DNA of 64,000 nt. Origin: JANQRZ01 sp965214485. Lineage in GTDB: Bacteria > Bacteroidota > Rhodothermia > Rhodothermales > JANQRZ01. Where the stretch lies: positions 434,001 through 498,000 of the forward strand of contig CBDCBW010000015.1 in NCBI GenBank assembly GCA_965214485.1, given 5' to 3'. Position 1 is the stretch's first letter, and each line of letters opens with the position of its first letter. The notes beneath the pieces were generated by a model. The model made no database searches, was not told the DNA's origin, and saw only the letters and a program-made list of their open reading frames with translations. Below are positions 47,485 to 54,060 of the stretch, one piece after another. A program made the translations under genes and the position numbers.

Positions 47485-48111
47485 CTAGGCAGCGCGGCGC
47501 GCGTGCTCATACATCCCGTTCAGGTACTCCACGAACGCAGCCTGCCCTTCGACCGGCGAATCCTCTACGACGACCGCAGCGGCGCGGTAAGCGTGCGTGT
47601 GGAAGTAAGCGAGCGAGCCGTGACCCCGCCCGTCGGCAAGGGCTTGCACCGCCTCCGCCGTGAGGTAGGTACGGCTCTCTTCATTCACGTAGTCCCGAGG
47701 ACGGAGACGAGGACCGCGCCCACCTTGTCGGGTCGCCTGCCTCCACCGGATGCCCGTCAACTCGTCAAGCTCATCGGTGAAGGGGAATACGTCATCGTCG
47801 CCGTAGCCCAGCGCGTCGAAGTCAACAGGGCACTCACCGCGCTTGCCGAACGGGGTCAGGAACCAGCGGCTCCATTCGGTTTCTGTGATCTCAGCTTCTC
47901 CGAACGGCGCGAACAACTCGCCGCGCGCTTGTCTCAGGTTCGGGTCTCCCTGCTTCGACTTCAGCAGCCGAACGGGGTATCCGCTGACGACCTCGACGCC
48001 GGGAAGCTGCCACCTGTTCTGTTCGACGTAGGCGCGGAGGATACCGCTGTTGACGCCCAACATCTGGGCGGCGTTGTGAGTGCTGATACGGTCGGTCTTC
48101 GTGGTCATCAT
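47485..48111 (-). CDS. Putative DNA-binding protein of the element
   Basis: The 208-residue protein starts with a region like a small excisionase or HTH domain (DRISTHNAAQMLGVNSGILR, AYVEQNRWQLPGVEVV, SGYPVRLLKSKQGDPNLRQA). An unknown domain rich in acidic and aromatic residues follows. It is the last of three minus-strand genes (48682 to 47485) that share a divergent control region with the polymerase side. The exact family is not recognised. Confidence 0.55.
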   Translation of the reverse strand: MMTTKTDRISTHNAAQMLGVNSGILRAYVEQNRWQLPGVEVVSGYPVRLLKSKQGDPNLRQARGELFAPFGEAEITETEWSRWFLTPFGKRGECPVDFDALGYGDDDVFPFTDELDELTGIRWRQATRQGGRGPRLRPRDYVNEESRTYLTAEAVQALADGRGHGSLAYFHTHAYRAAAVVVEDSPVEGQAAFVEYLNGMYEHARRAA

Positions 48112-48140
48112 CTGGAATCTTCGGTTTGATGGTCGTCGGG

Positions 48141-48425
48141 TTACTTCCGCCTCGCCTTTGCGAGCAGGGCGTCGAGCGAGCGGAGGCGAGGCTTGGGCTT
48201 CGCCGGTGCCGGGTGCTTCGTCGGGATAGGCTGCTTCGCGTGAGTCTCTACGTTCCGGCGCTTCACGTCGGCGCGGACGATCTTGGCGAGGCGAAGGTCA
48301 CTCACCTTCCGCTGAGCCTGCCGAACCTCTTTGTCCTTCGCCGCTAGTTCCGCTTCAAGCTCTGCGATGCGGTCTTCGGCTGTTGGCAGGTCCCGAGGGT
48401 GGATGTAGGCTTCGGGTGTGCTCAT
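48141..48425 (-). CDS. Small basic coiled-coil protein
   Basis: The 94-residue protein has an N-terminal coiled coil (TAEDRIAELEAELAAKDKEV) and a Lys/Arg/Pro-rich tail (KPKPRLRSLDALLAKARRK), suggesting nucleic-acid binding. Its start overlaps the stop of the gene before it by one base (TAATG), so the pair is coupled. Confidence 0.6.
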   Translation of the reverse strand: MSTPEAYIHPRDLPTAEDRIAELEAELAAKDKEVRQAQRKVSDLRLAKIVRADVKRRNVETHAKQPIPTKHPAPAKPKPRLRSLDALLAKARRK

Positions 48426-48682
48426 TATGCTGCTGCCCTCCGAGCCGCGTTCTGACGGTCGCGCATCGCCTTCAGGTTCTCACGGTACTTGTCGTAGCGT
48501 TCGGCTAGGTCGGGGACATTGGACGAGAGGATGACGGGGCGCGCGGTGTCTCCGCTGCCCACGTAGTCCACGCCGGGGATCATCTCGGCGTCAAGCTGCC
48601 TGAGCAGCCATTGATAAGACACCCCAGCGGCACGCGCGGCGGCGTAGGGGGTGAGGGGTTCGACAGGGGGCAGTGTGAGCAT
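48425..48682 (-). CDS. Small HTH (excisionase-like) protein
   Basis: The 85-residue protein contains a helix-turn-helix-like stretch (TPYAAARAAGVSYQWLLRQL) followed by a wing-like segment with MIPGVDYVGSGDTARPVIL, the general layout of small excisionases and regulators. It is the first gene of the minus-strand operon, divergent from the 48865 gene. Confidence 0.6.
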   Translation of the reverse strand: MLTLPPVEPLTPYAAARAAGVSYQWLLRQLDAEMIPGVDYVGSGDTARPVILSSNVPDLAERYDKYRENLKAMRDRQNAARRAAA

Positions 48683-48864
48683 GGAAGCGTAGGGTCAAGT
48701 TCGTAGCGTATCGGTCTCGCTCTTTTATGAAGTAACGATGAAGTTGTTCCGGTCGAGACTGGGATTTTGGCACGCTAGAGTCACAGATATAGCATGACAG
48801 AGAGAACAAAACCCCTGTTGTGAAGTATTAACGAACAGACTCCTTAACATCTAAAAACAAGCCG
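48683..48864. promoter_or_regulatory. Divergent control region of the element
   Basis: This AT-rich stretch separates the two gene arms of the element and should hold promoters in both directions. A-rich and T-rich tracts (CATCTAAAAACAAG; CTCTTTTATGAAG) are evident. I find no convincing inverted repeat that would be a specific operator. Confidence 0.4.
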
Positions 48865-49107
48865 ATGACGTACTCCATTTCCGAAGCCGCTCGCGCTGCG
48901 AATATGACGCGACGAACCCTTTACCGTTACGTCACAGCCGGGCGGGTACCCACCGTCGAGGTTAACGGCAAGCTCCGTGTCACGCACGACGTAATGCGGC
49001 TCATACGTGCTGTGAACGCGGTTGAGGGCTGCCGTGGGTTCCGGGACGGCTTGCTCGTGCTCGGCGGAGAGGGAGCGCCGGAGGGTGCCGCACGACGAGC
49101 AGCGTAG
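48865..49107 (+). CDS. Excisionase/MerR-type HTH protein
   Basis: The 80-residue protein begins with a clear HTH_17-type domain (MTYSISEAARAANMTRRTLY, RYVTAGRVPTVEVNGKLRVT), as found in excisionases and small regulators. It is 135 bp upstream of the polymerase-like gene on the same strand and could be its regulator or the element's directionality factor. Confidence 0.75.
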   Translation: MTYSISEAARAANMTRRTLYRYVTAGRVPTVEVNGKLRVTHDVMRLIRAVNAVEGCRGFRDGLLVLGGEGAPEGAARRAA

Positions 49108-49242
49108 CCCTAAACGACGAGCGCCCAGCCCCCGCCAAGAGGTTGAGCGCTCGAAGGAAGATTCTACAACCGCCGGGACAAGACAAGAACGTGACCGAGC
49201 GGCAAGATCAACAGTATCAAACCCACTGAAAGATCATCAACT

Positions 49243-51180
49243 GTGTCTATCCAATTCAACTTAGACTTCAACACCGAAGTTCCTCGGCGCACTGCCCCTA
49301 CGACAGAGAACCAGCACCGTGAGACGGCTAAACGAGCGGACGCCGTAGAGACCCACCCGACCGATGAAGTGCTTCCCATCGAAGAGATACTAACGGTTGA
49401 AAAGCATCTTACAAGCGGAGGAGAGCAGGACCCAGAGGAGGAAACCCCAGCGGGACGGGAGGAGGCGAAGGAGGAAGGGAGACAGGGGGCACAAGCCACC
49501 ACCCCACCGCCATGTATCGTACCGCCCCCGGTCGAAGGAGACACCGATATCAGCCTTGACGATGTTGGCAAGGGCGATTTCGGGGGTTCAAGTGATACTC
49601 GAAGGTCTGAAATTAGTGTACCCGGCGAGTATCGAATAAAGGACTTAGGCGAAGAGGGTGGCGTCTACACGCCCGACGTTCGGCGTCTCTCCCGGCGCGT
49701 CTCTCAGCGGATCACGGGGTCTCGCCGGTTTTACGACCTGATGACGACGCTTTACCCGGCGACCTACGACGAACCCGGCTTCGCCCGTGTGCTGCTCGCC
49801 TTGCTCAGCCCGAACCGTGTAGGTACGTCGGCGGACGGTGACGCCGAGGTGTTGCTTGACGGTCAGACCCTCGCCGCTTGCATGGGGCGGGAGCGCGATT
49901 ACGCCGAGGGCAACTTGACCGGCGACGAGGCGACCGGCGCGTTCCTCCATGCCTTCCGGGACATCGTGTTGCCGAACCTCGAATGGACAGAGTACGAACC
50001 GGGGCAGCGTGCCCGCGCCGTCGCCCTTGCTCACGTCCGGGACCTGCTGGACCCTCACTTGCTGAGACTGTGGAACGCTGAGATGGAGACGCCCGCCCAC
50101 AAGCTCGAAGACCGCGTGTACCTCGACACGGGCGAAGCGTTCGGTAGTGTGAGCCGGTCCCGCGAACGGAAGCGAGCGAGAGAGCAGATGGAGGGGTACG
50201 CCGCCCTCGCCCCGACGCCGTTGACCGGGCGCGTGTACGCGCTCATGGACTCGGTACCGACGCGGGCGTTCTCGCCGCTCTTAGACCGCCTTGACGCGGC
50301 ACGAATTGCAGCCGAGGGGTTGGGCAAAGAGCGAGCGCGGCGGGACGCTCTGAAGGCGCTAGACCGCATCGCAGACGAGCCTATCCAGCGGTACGGTTTC
50401 ACGCCCTACTCGGCGCGCATCTTCGGGACCAACCCCGGCGTGGCGACGGTGGCGACTCCGGTTCGCCGTGCGCTCCTGCCGGACTGCTACGAAGTGGACC
50501 TCGCCGGTAGTCAACTCGCCGTCGCCGCCGTCGAGCTAGGGTGCCCGACGCTGTACGATTTCCTCGACGCGGGTAAGTCGTTCTGGGCTGAGATCGTGGA
50601 GCACATCGGCGTGCCCTTCGACGCGGCGAGCAAGGCAGCGGTGAAGCGCGGCACCTACGGACTCGTCTACGGCGCGGGAGATGCCCGGATCGTATCGGAT
50701 GTGAGAGACGAGTACGCCGCGCTCACGGGCGCGCAGATGGACGCGGGACAGGCAGCGCGATTCCTTACCCATCCGCTCGTTCGAGAAGTGCTAGAGGTGC
50801 GAGACGCCGAGCTTGAACGCATCCGCGAACGGGGCTACGTTGTGGACGTGTTCGGGCGGCGGCTTGTTCAAGGGCAGATGGAGTACGGCGACGGCATCAA
50901 ACGCACCGTGAGCGGTGCCGACGCCGCCCGGTCGCTGCTCGCTCAGAAGGCACAGGCGCGGGAGCTTTGGCTACTGGAACCGCTGATTGAGCTTGCCGAG
51001 CGAGAGGCAGAGCGCACCCGCCCAAAATGGCGCGTCCTGTGTTGGCAACACGACGGCTGTTCGATCCGGTTCGACGGGCGCGCCGAGCTTCACTTGGGGC
51101 GGCTTGAAGAGGCGGTGGCAGAGCGAGCCGAACGCTACGGGTACCCGACGCGGCTTGAAGTGAAGTGCGCGCCGGAGTGA
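49243..51180 (+). CDS. Family A DNA polymerase-like replication protein
   Basis: The GTG at 49243 gives 645 residues. The first 140 or so are low-complexity and acidic; about 145-400 is helical without known motifs. Residues 410-640 have a family A palm/fingers: motif A VDLAGSQLAVAA with D419, motif B KAAVKRGTYGLVYG with K464, K468, Y472 and Y476 spaced exactly as R754, K758, F762 and Y766 of E. coli Pol I, the GYV...FGRR strand (about 530-540), and motif C QHDGCSI with H603-D604. The steric-gate Glu of Pol I is Gln here and the motif C Glu is Gly. No exonuclease domains are present. SCCmec CCPol is a family A protein turned primase, a plausible analogue. Role inferred: replication of the element. 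Confidence 0.8.
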   Translation: MSIQFNLDFNTEVPRRTAPTTENQHRETAKRADAVETHPTDEVLPIEEILTVEKHLTSGGEQDPEEETPAGREEAKEEGRQGAQATTPPPCIVPPPVEGDTDISLDDVGKGDFGGSSDTRRSEISVPGEYRIKDLGEEGGVYTPDVRRLSRRVSQRITGSRRFYDLMTTLYPATYDEPGFARVLLALLSPNRVGTSADGDAEVLLDGQTLAACMGRERDYAEGNLTGDEATGAFLHAFRDIVLPNLEWTEYEPGQRARAVALAHVRDLLDPHLLRLWNAEMETPAHKLEDRVYLDTGEAFGSVSRSRERKRAREQMEGYAALAPTPLTGRVYALMDSVPTRAFSPLLDRLDAARIAAEGLGKERARRDALKALDRIADEPIQRYGFTPYSARIFGTNPGVATVATPVRRALLPDCYEVDLAGSQLAVAAVELGCPTLYDFLDAGKSFWAEIVEHIGVPFDAASKAAVKRGTYGLVYGAGDARIVSDVRDEYAALTGAQMDAGQAARFLTHPLVREVLEVRDAELERIRERGYVVDVFGRRLVQGQMEYGDGIKRTVSGADAARSLLAQKAQARELWLLEPLIELAEREAERTRPKWRVLCWQHDGCSIRFDGRAELHLGRLEEAVAERAERYGYPTRLEVKCAPE

Positions 51181-51217
51181 CCGTTCCCGATCTTCGGTAG
51201 AGGGGCAGCCGGGGTTC

Positions 51218-51342
51218 GGGGTAGATCGGGTGATGCCCTGACCCGTAACTGGTAAACCCACGTTCGCGGTGCCCTACACGCCGGGGGTAGATCGGCACAA
51301 GGGTTTGAACCGGAAGTGGTGCAAGCGCCGGGGGTAGATCGG
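51218..51342. repeat. Iteron-like 12-bp repeats after the polymerase gene
   Basis: GGGGTAGATCGG occurs three times in the same orientation at 51218, 51284 and 51331, each with extra matching G/C to the left in the last two copies. The spacing is 66 and 47 bp. The position just downstream of a replication-type gene suggests an origin or control site. Confidence 0.6.
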
Positions 51343-51411
51343 TCCCCAGCGTGGGCAGTCCGGCGGCGGCGTGTTGCGGTGCTCCGGTGCCCGTCGGGGG
51401 CAAGCTGGTTT

Positions 51412-51873
51412 CGTCCCTAATCTCAGAAGGCGTCCGGTGCCCCACTGGTAGGCGACGCCGGTAGGAAGTAGAGCGTCGGGAGCATGGCGAATCGCTCGTC
51501 CCTAATCTTTGTGCAGACCGTGTGAATCCCTGCCCGTCGCCTTGCATCCGTCGGGGGCATCCCTTAGATTAGGGACGTTCAGCAACACGACACCCGATGC
51601 CCTACACTGCACGTCCGAAATCGCAGCGCGGCACGAAGGAGTACCGCACGCAGCCGAGCAGGGAAGAGCTTGAATCGCTCGACTCGTTCAGCTTCTACGA
51701 CGGCTCTATCCGCGTCACCTTCCGTAAGCGTCGCCACGGCGACGAGCACGGGCGGGACAAGCGGAAGCCGACGTGGAACGGGTACGCGACGGTAGACGGG
51801 CGGACGGTCGCCGCGTATGCTGGCAACTCAGAGACCTTCGACCTGTCGAAGGTGCTGAGTAAGATTAGGGACG
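51412..51873. repeat. Four copies of CGTCCCTAATCT, two per orientation
   Basis: The 12-mer CGTCCCTAATCT is found at 51412-51423 and 51497-51508 on the plus strand and inverted at 51566-51577 and 51862-51873. The first three surround the likely promoter of the 97-residue gene; the last lies in its 3' end. This is too regular to be chance in GC-rich DNA and marks binding sites of a replication or regulatory protein. Confidence 0.75.
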
Positions 51874-51890
51874 CGGCGCAAACGTCGTAG
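51597..51890 (+). CDS. Small hypothetical protein of the element
   Basis: The 97-residue basic protein (RKRRHGDEHGRDKRKPTWNG in the middle) starts 19 bp after an inverted CGTCCCTAATCT site and contains another near its end. It has no family I know. Its promoter lies among the 12-mer repeats, so its expression is probably controlled by whatever binds them. Confidence 0.55.
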   Translation: MPYTARPKSQRGTKEYRTQPSREELESLDSFSFYDGSIRVTFRKRRHGDEHGRDKRKPTWNGYATVDGRTVAAYAGNSETFDLSKVLSKIRDAAQTS

Positions 51891-51961
51891 CCCAATCGCC
51901 TGCGCCGACTCACGGCGCTTCGTTCATTCACGTACTGACCTCTGCGTTAGCAGCAACCGAC

Positions 51962-52002
51962 TGTTGACACTGCTCCCGATTGACAACAGTTTCTGTTGAC
52001 AA
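51962..52002. promoter_or_regulatory. Integrase arm-type sites, right end
   Basis: TGTTGACAC (51962-51970), TTGACAACAGT (51980-51990) and TGTTGACAA (51994-52002) share the TTGACA core with the sites beside attL, with an exact 11-base match for the middle one. They lie about 170-210 bp inside attR. Confidence 0.65.
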
Positions 52003-52089
52003 TCTGCGCTTGCTCCGATCCGGCGGTAGGTGACTGGCTGAGGTCTACGACGCGCCCCGCGCAAGCGGGCGGGTTGTAGACGAGCGGAG

Positions 52090-52113
52090 AAATGGGCGTT
52101 TCCTGCCCATTTT
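52090..52113. terminator. Bidirectional hairpin terminator of the element
   Basis: AAATGGGC (52090-52097) and GCCCATTT (52105-52112) form an 8-bp stem with a 7-nt loop, A-rich on one side and T-rich on the other. It would end plus-strand transcripts of the element before the tRNA. A GC-rich hairpin at 52043-52081 precedes it. Confidence 0.55.
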
Positions 52114-52132
52114 GGAGCGTATGGCAAGAAAA

Positions 52133-52165
52133 GAGGACTGCCCGGCACAACGCCGAACAGCCCTC
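52133..52165 (-). terminator. Rho-independent terminator of tRNA-Cys
   Basis: On the minus strand GAGGGCTGTTCGGC and its imperfect complement form a GC-rich hairpin directly followed by TTTTCTT (52126-52132). It lies 8 bp past the CCA end of tRNA-Cys and was brought in by the element, because the host's own hairpin is at 44426-44460. Confidence 0.7.
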
Positions 52166-52172
52166 TACGGTT

Positions 52173-52246
52173 TGGAGGTGACGAGCGGATTCGAACCGCT
52201 GTACGAGGCTTTGCAGGCCTCTGCCTAGCCACTCGGCCACGTCACC
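52173..52246 (-). tRNA. tRNA-Cys (anticodon GCA)
   Basis: Seventy-four bases fold as a cloverleaf: acceptor GGTGACG/CGTCACC, anticodon loop with CTGCAAA, T-arm GGTTCGAATCC, discriminator T and an encoded CCA. The two neighbouring tRNAs do not encode CCA, nor does the displaced attL copy. The gene is a hybrid of chromosomal 5' end and element-supplied 3' part. Confidence 0.95.
52174..52233. other. attR within tRNA-Cys
   Basis: This is the element-side copy of the attachment sequence. With the chromosomal 5' part (52234-52246) it rebuilds a complete tRNA-Cys. The crossover lies in the 33-bp identical block 52201-52233, which covers the anticodon stem-loop and variable region. Confidence 0.9.
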
Positions 52247-52320
52247 GGGGAGGGCAAGATACGAAGCGCACCGATGGAGGTTCTAAACCCCCAACGCGCT
52301 CCGCCGAGCGCCGAGGCGTG

Positions 52321-52394
52321 CAGGCCAGCCAGGACTCGAACCTGGAACCGTCGGCTTAGAAGGCCGATGCTCTCTCCAGTTGAGCTACTGGCCC
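52321..52394 (-). tRNA. tRNA-Arg (anticodon TCT)
   Basis: A 74-base cloverleaf with acceptor GGGCCAG/CTGGCCT (first pair G-U), anticodon loop CTTCTAA and T-arm GGTTCGAGTCC. No CCA is encoded. It is the middle gene of a three-tRNA cluster read Pro-Arg-Cys. Confidence 0.93.
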
Positions 52395-52413
52395 GATGGC
52401 TGCTGCCAAGAAG

Positions 52414-52487
52414 TCGGGGCGGCCGGATTCGAACCGACGACCTTCTGCTCCCAAAGCAGACGCGCTACCGGGCTGCGCCACGCCCCG
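52414..52487 (-). tRNA. tRNA-Pro (anticodon TGG)
   Basis: A 74-base cloverleaf with acceptor CGGGGCG/CGCCCCG, anticodon loop TTTGGGA, T-arm GGTTCGAATCC and discriminator A. No CCA is encoded. It is the first gene of the tRNA cluster. Confidence 0.95.
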
Positions 52488-52567
52488 TGGGTGGCTGCGT
52501 CCAATATACGCCGCCGCCGCTGCGCGCTCCATCACCGACATTTCGCACGGCGAGCTATCTTTCGGCC

Positions 52568-53017
52568 ATGGAATCCCGCGCTCCCGACGTCCGCACCCTG
52601 CAACTCGTCTGGCGAGCGCTCATCGGCGGCGTGGCTCTGATGACGGTGGTCCTGGGGAGCCTGACCGTAATCGGCTACGGGCGGGCGTTCGGCGACGGGG
52701 CAGCGTCGTTCTTTTACGTCAACGCCGTCGTCAACCTGGCCGCCGTCCTCGGGGCCTTCGCCGTGCAGCGCCGCTTGGTGGAGGACCGGCTCCCGGCGGC
52801 GGGCACGCGGGCCGAGGGGCTCGCGGCGATCCGCGCCGCCGGGGTGCTCTCGCTCGCGTTTCTGGAGGGCTCGGCGCTCGTGGCCGGCGTCTCGGCCTTC
52901 CTCACCGGCGAGCTGATCAACCTGCTCTTCGTCGTCCCCTTCTTCGGGTTCGCCGCCGTCTTTTTCCCGACCGTGCCCCGAGTGGAGGCGTGGCTGAGGC
53001 TGGCCCGGAGCCGGTGA
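52568..53017 (+). CDS. Four-helix membrane protein of unknown function
   Basis: The ATG at 52568 gives 149 residues with four hydrophobic segments (ALIGGVALMTVVLGSLTVIG; VNAVVNLAAVLGAFAVQ; GVLSLAFLEGSALVAGVSAF; LLFVVPFFGFAAVFFP). The topology resembles small Bacteroidota membrane proteins near tRNA or housekeeping genes. No catalytic residues stand out. Confidence 0.7.
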   Translation: MESRAPDVRTLQLVWRALIGGVALMTVVLGSLTVIGYGRAFGDGAASFFYVNAVVNLAAVLGAFAVQRRLVEDRLPAAGTRAEGLAAIRAAGVLSLAFLEGSALVAGVSAFLTGELINLLFVVPFFGFAAVFFPTVPRVEAWLRLARSR

Positions 53018-53241
53018 CCTCGTGTGCCCTCCCCTTGGGGGGCCCTCCCCTTGAGGGCGGTTCGGCTGCCACCCTGCGGAATAGGGGTCGAGGAGGCCCG
53101 AGCGTCTGAGGCGCGCCCCTTCCGGTCCCCCCGAGCGCTCCCCGCCTCCAGCACACGCCGCTCCGGCGTGGACTGCCTGGCTTATATTCGCCGCCTCCGC
53201 GTTGTCACGCAGTAGGCTGGGTCCCCGTCGCCTCCGTCTTC

Positions 53242-54051
53242 ATGAAGCCCGATCCTGGCAGGCTCGTATTCGGAACCAACCCGCTGAGCACCATGCGCTC
53301 TCGACGGGCCGTTTTCCACCTCCTGGAATCCGTCGTCGATTCGGGCGTCCGGCACCTCGACACGGCGCGGCTCTACGGGCGGGGCTACTCCGAGCGGCTC
53401 GTGGGCGAGTTCATGCGCGCGCACCGCGTAGACCTGCTGCTCACGGCGAAGGTGGGAGTCGGCACGACGCAGACGGGGCGTCTCCCGCCGCGCCTCGTCC
53501 TGCCGCTGAACCACTGGCGCGGGAAGGTGCGCGGCACGCCCCCGGCCGCCTCCGCGCCCGTCCAGGCACCCCCGGCGAAGCCGTCGCGCCCCCGCCCTCT
53601 GGCTCACGACTACGTCCGCGCCTCGCTCGGCGCGACCCTGAAGAGCCTGGGCGTTGCCGCCGTGGACACGCTCCTCCTGCACGAGCACCTCCCCACGAAT
53701 CTGGAGGAGCGCACCCTGAGCTTCCTCCTCGACTTGAAGACCGATGGCACCGTAGAGCGTCTGGGGGTAGGCACGAACGCGCATACCCTCGCTGCCTACT
53801 ACGAACCCGTCGAGGGATTTACGGTCCTGCAGTACGAAGGCGGCGGCCAGACTGGACTCCCCGACCTGCAGACCCGATTCCCCAAGATGACACACTTCCA
53901 GCACGGCTTCCTGCGGCGGCTCGGGGCCGCGGACCCGGCCACCGTCCTGGCCTCGGCCCAGCAGGCCAACCCCGACGGGAAGGTCCTCTTCAGCACCCGC
54001 TCGACTGACCGGCTGCGGGCCGACCTGGGTGTGCGCGCGCGCGCCTTCTGA
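53242..54051 (+). CDS. Aldo/keto reductase family protein
   Basis: The 269-residue protein shows the TIM-barrel reductase tetrad: Asp and Tyr in HLDTARLYGRGYSERLVG, Lys in LLTAKVGV and His in TLLLHEHLP. A Pro-rich insertion (about 95-115) follows strand 3. The C-terminal half is shorter than in standard family members. The GMC oxidoreductase gene starts 9 bp downstream, so the two form an operon acting on the same or consecutive substrates. Confidence 0.85.
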   Translation: MKPDPGRLVFGTNPLSTMRSRRAVFHLLESVVDSGVRHLDTARLYGRGYSERLVGEFMRAHRVDLLLTAKVGVGTTQTGRLPPRLVLPLNHWRGKVRGTPPAASAPVQAPPAKPSRPRPLAHDYVRASLGATLKSLGVAAVDTLLLHEHLPTNLEERTLSFLLDLKTDGTVERLGVGTNAHTLAAYYEPVEGFTVLQYEGGGQTGLPDLQTRFPKMTHFQHGFLRRLGAADPATVLASAQQANPDGKVLFSTRSTDRLRADLGVRARAF

Positions 54052-54060
54052 GCCCCGCCC

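Larger units (their letters stand above)
44466..52233. mobile_element. Integrative element in tRNA-Cys
   Basis: The 7.8-kb element is bounded by attL (44466-44525) and attR inside tRNA-Cys (52174-52233), 60-bp near-identical sequences with 33 identical bases at the crossover side. It has a tyrosine integrase next to attL, integrase-arm-like repeats at both ends, HTH proteins, a family A polymerase-like protein and an array of short repeats. No phage structural, conjugation or relaxase genes are present. It resembles a small self-replicating or satellite-type genomic island. Confidence 0.9.
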
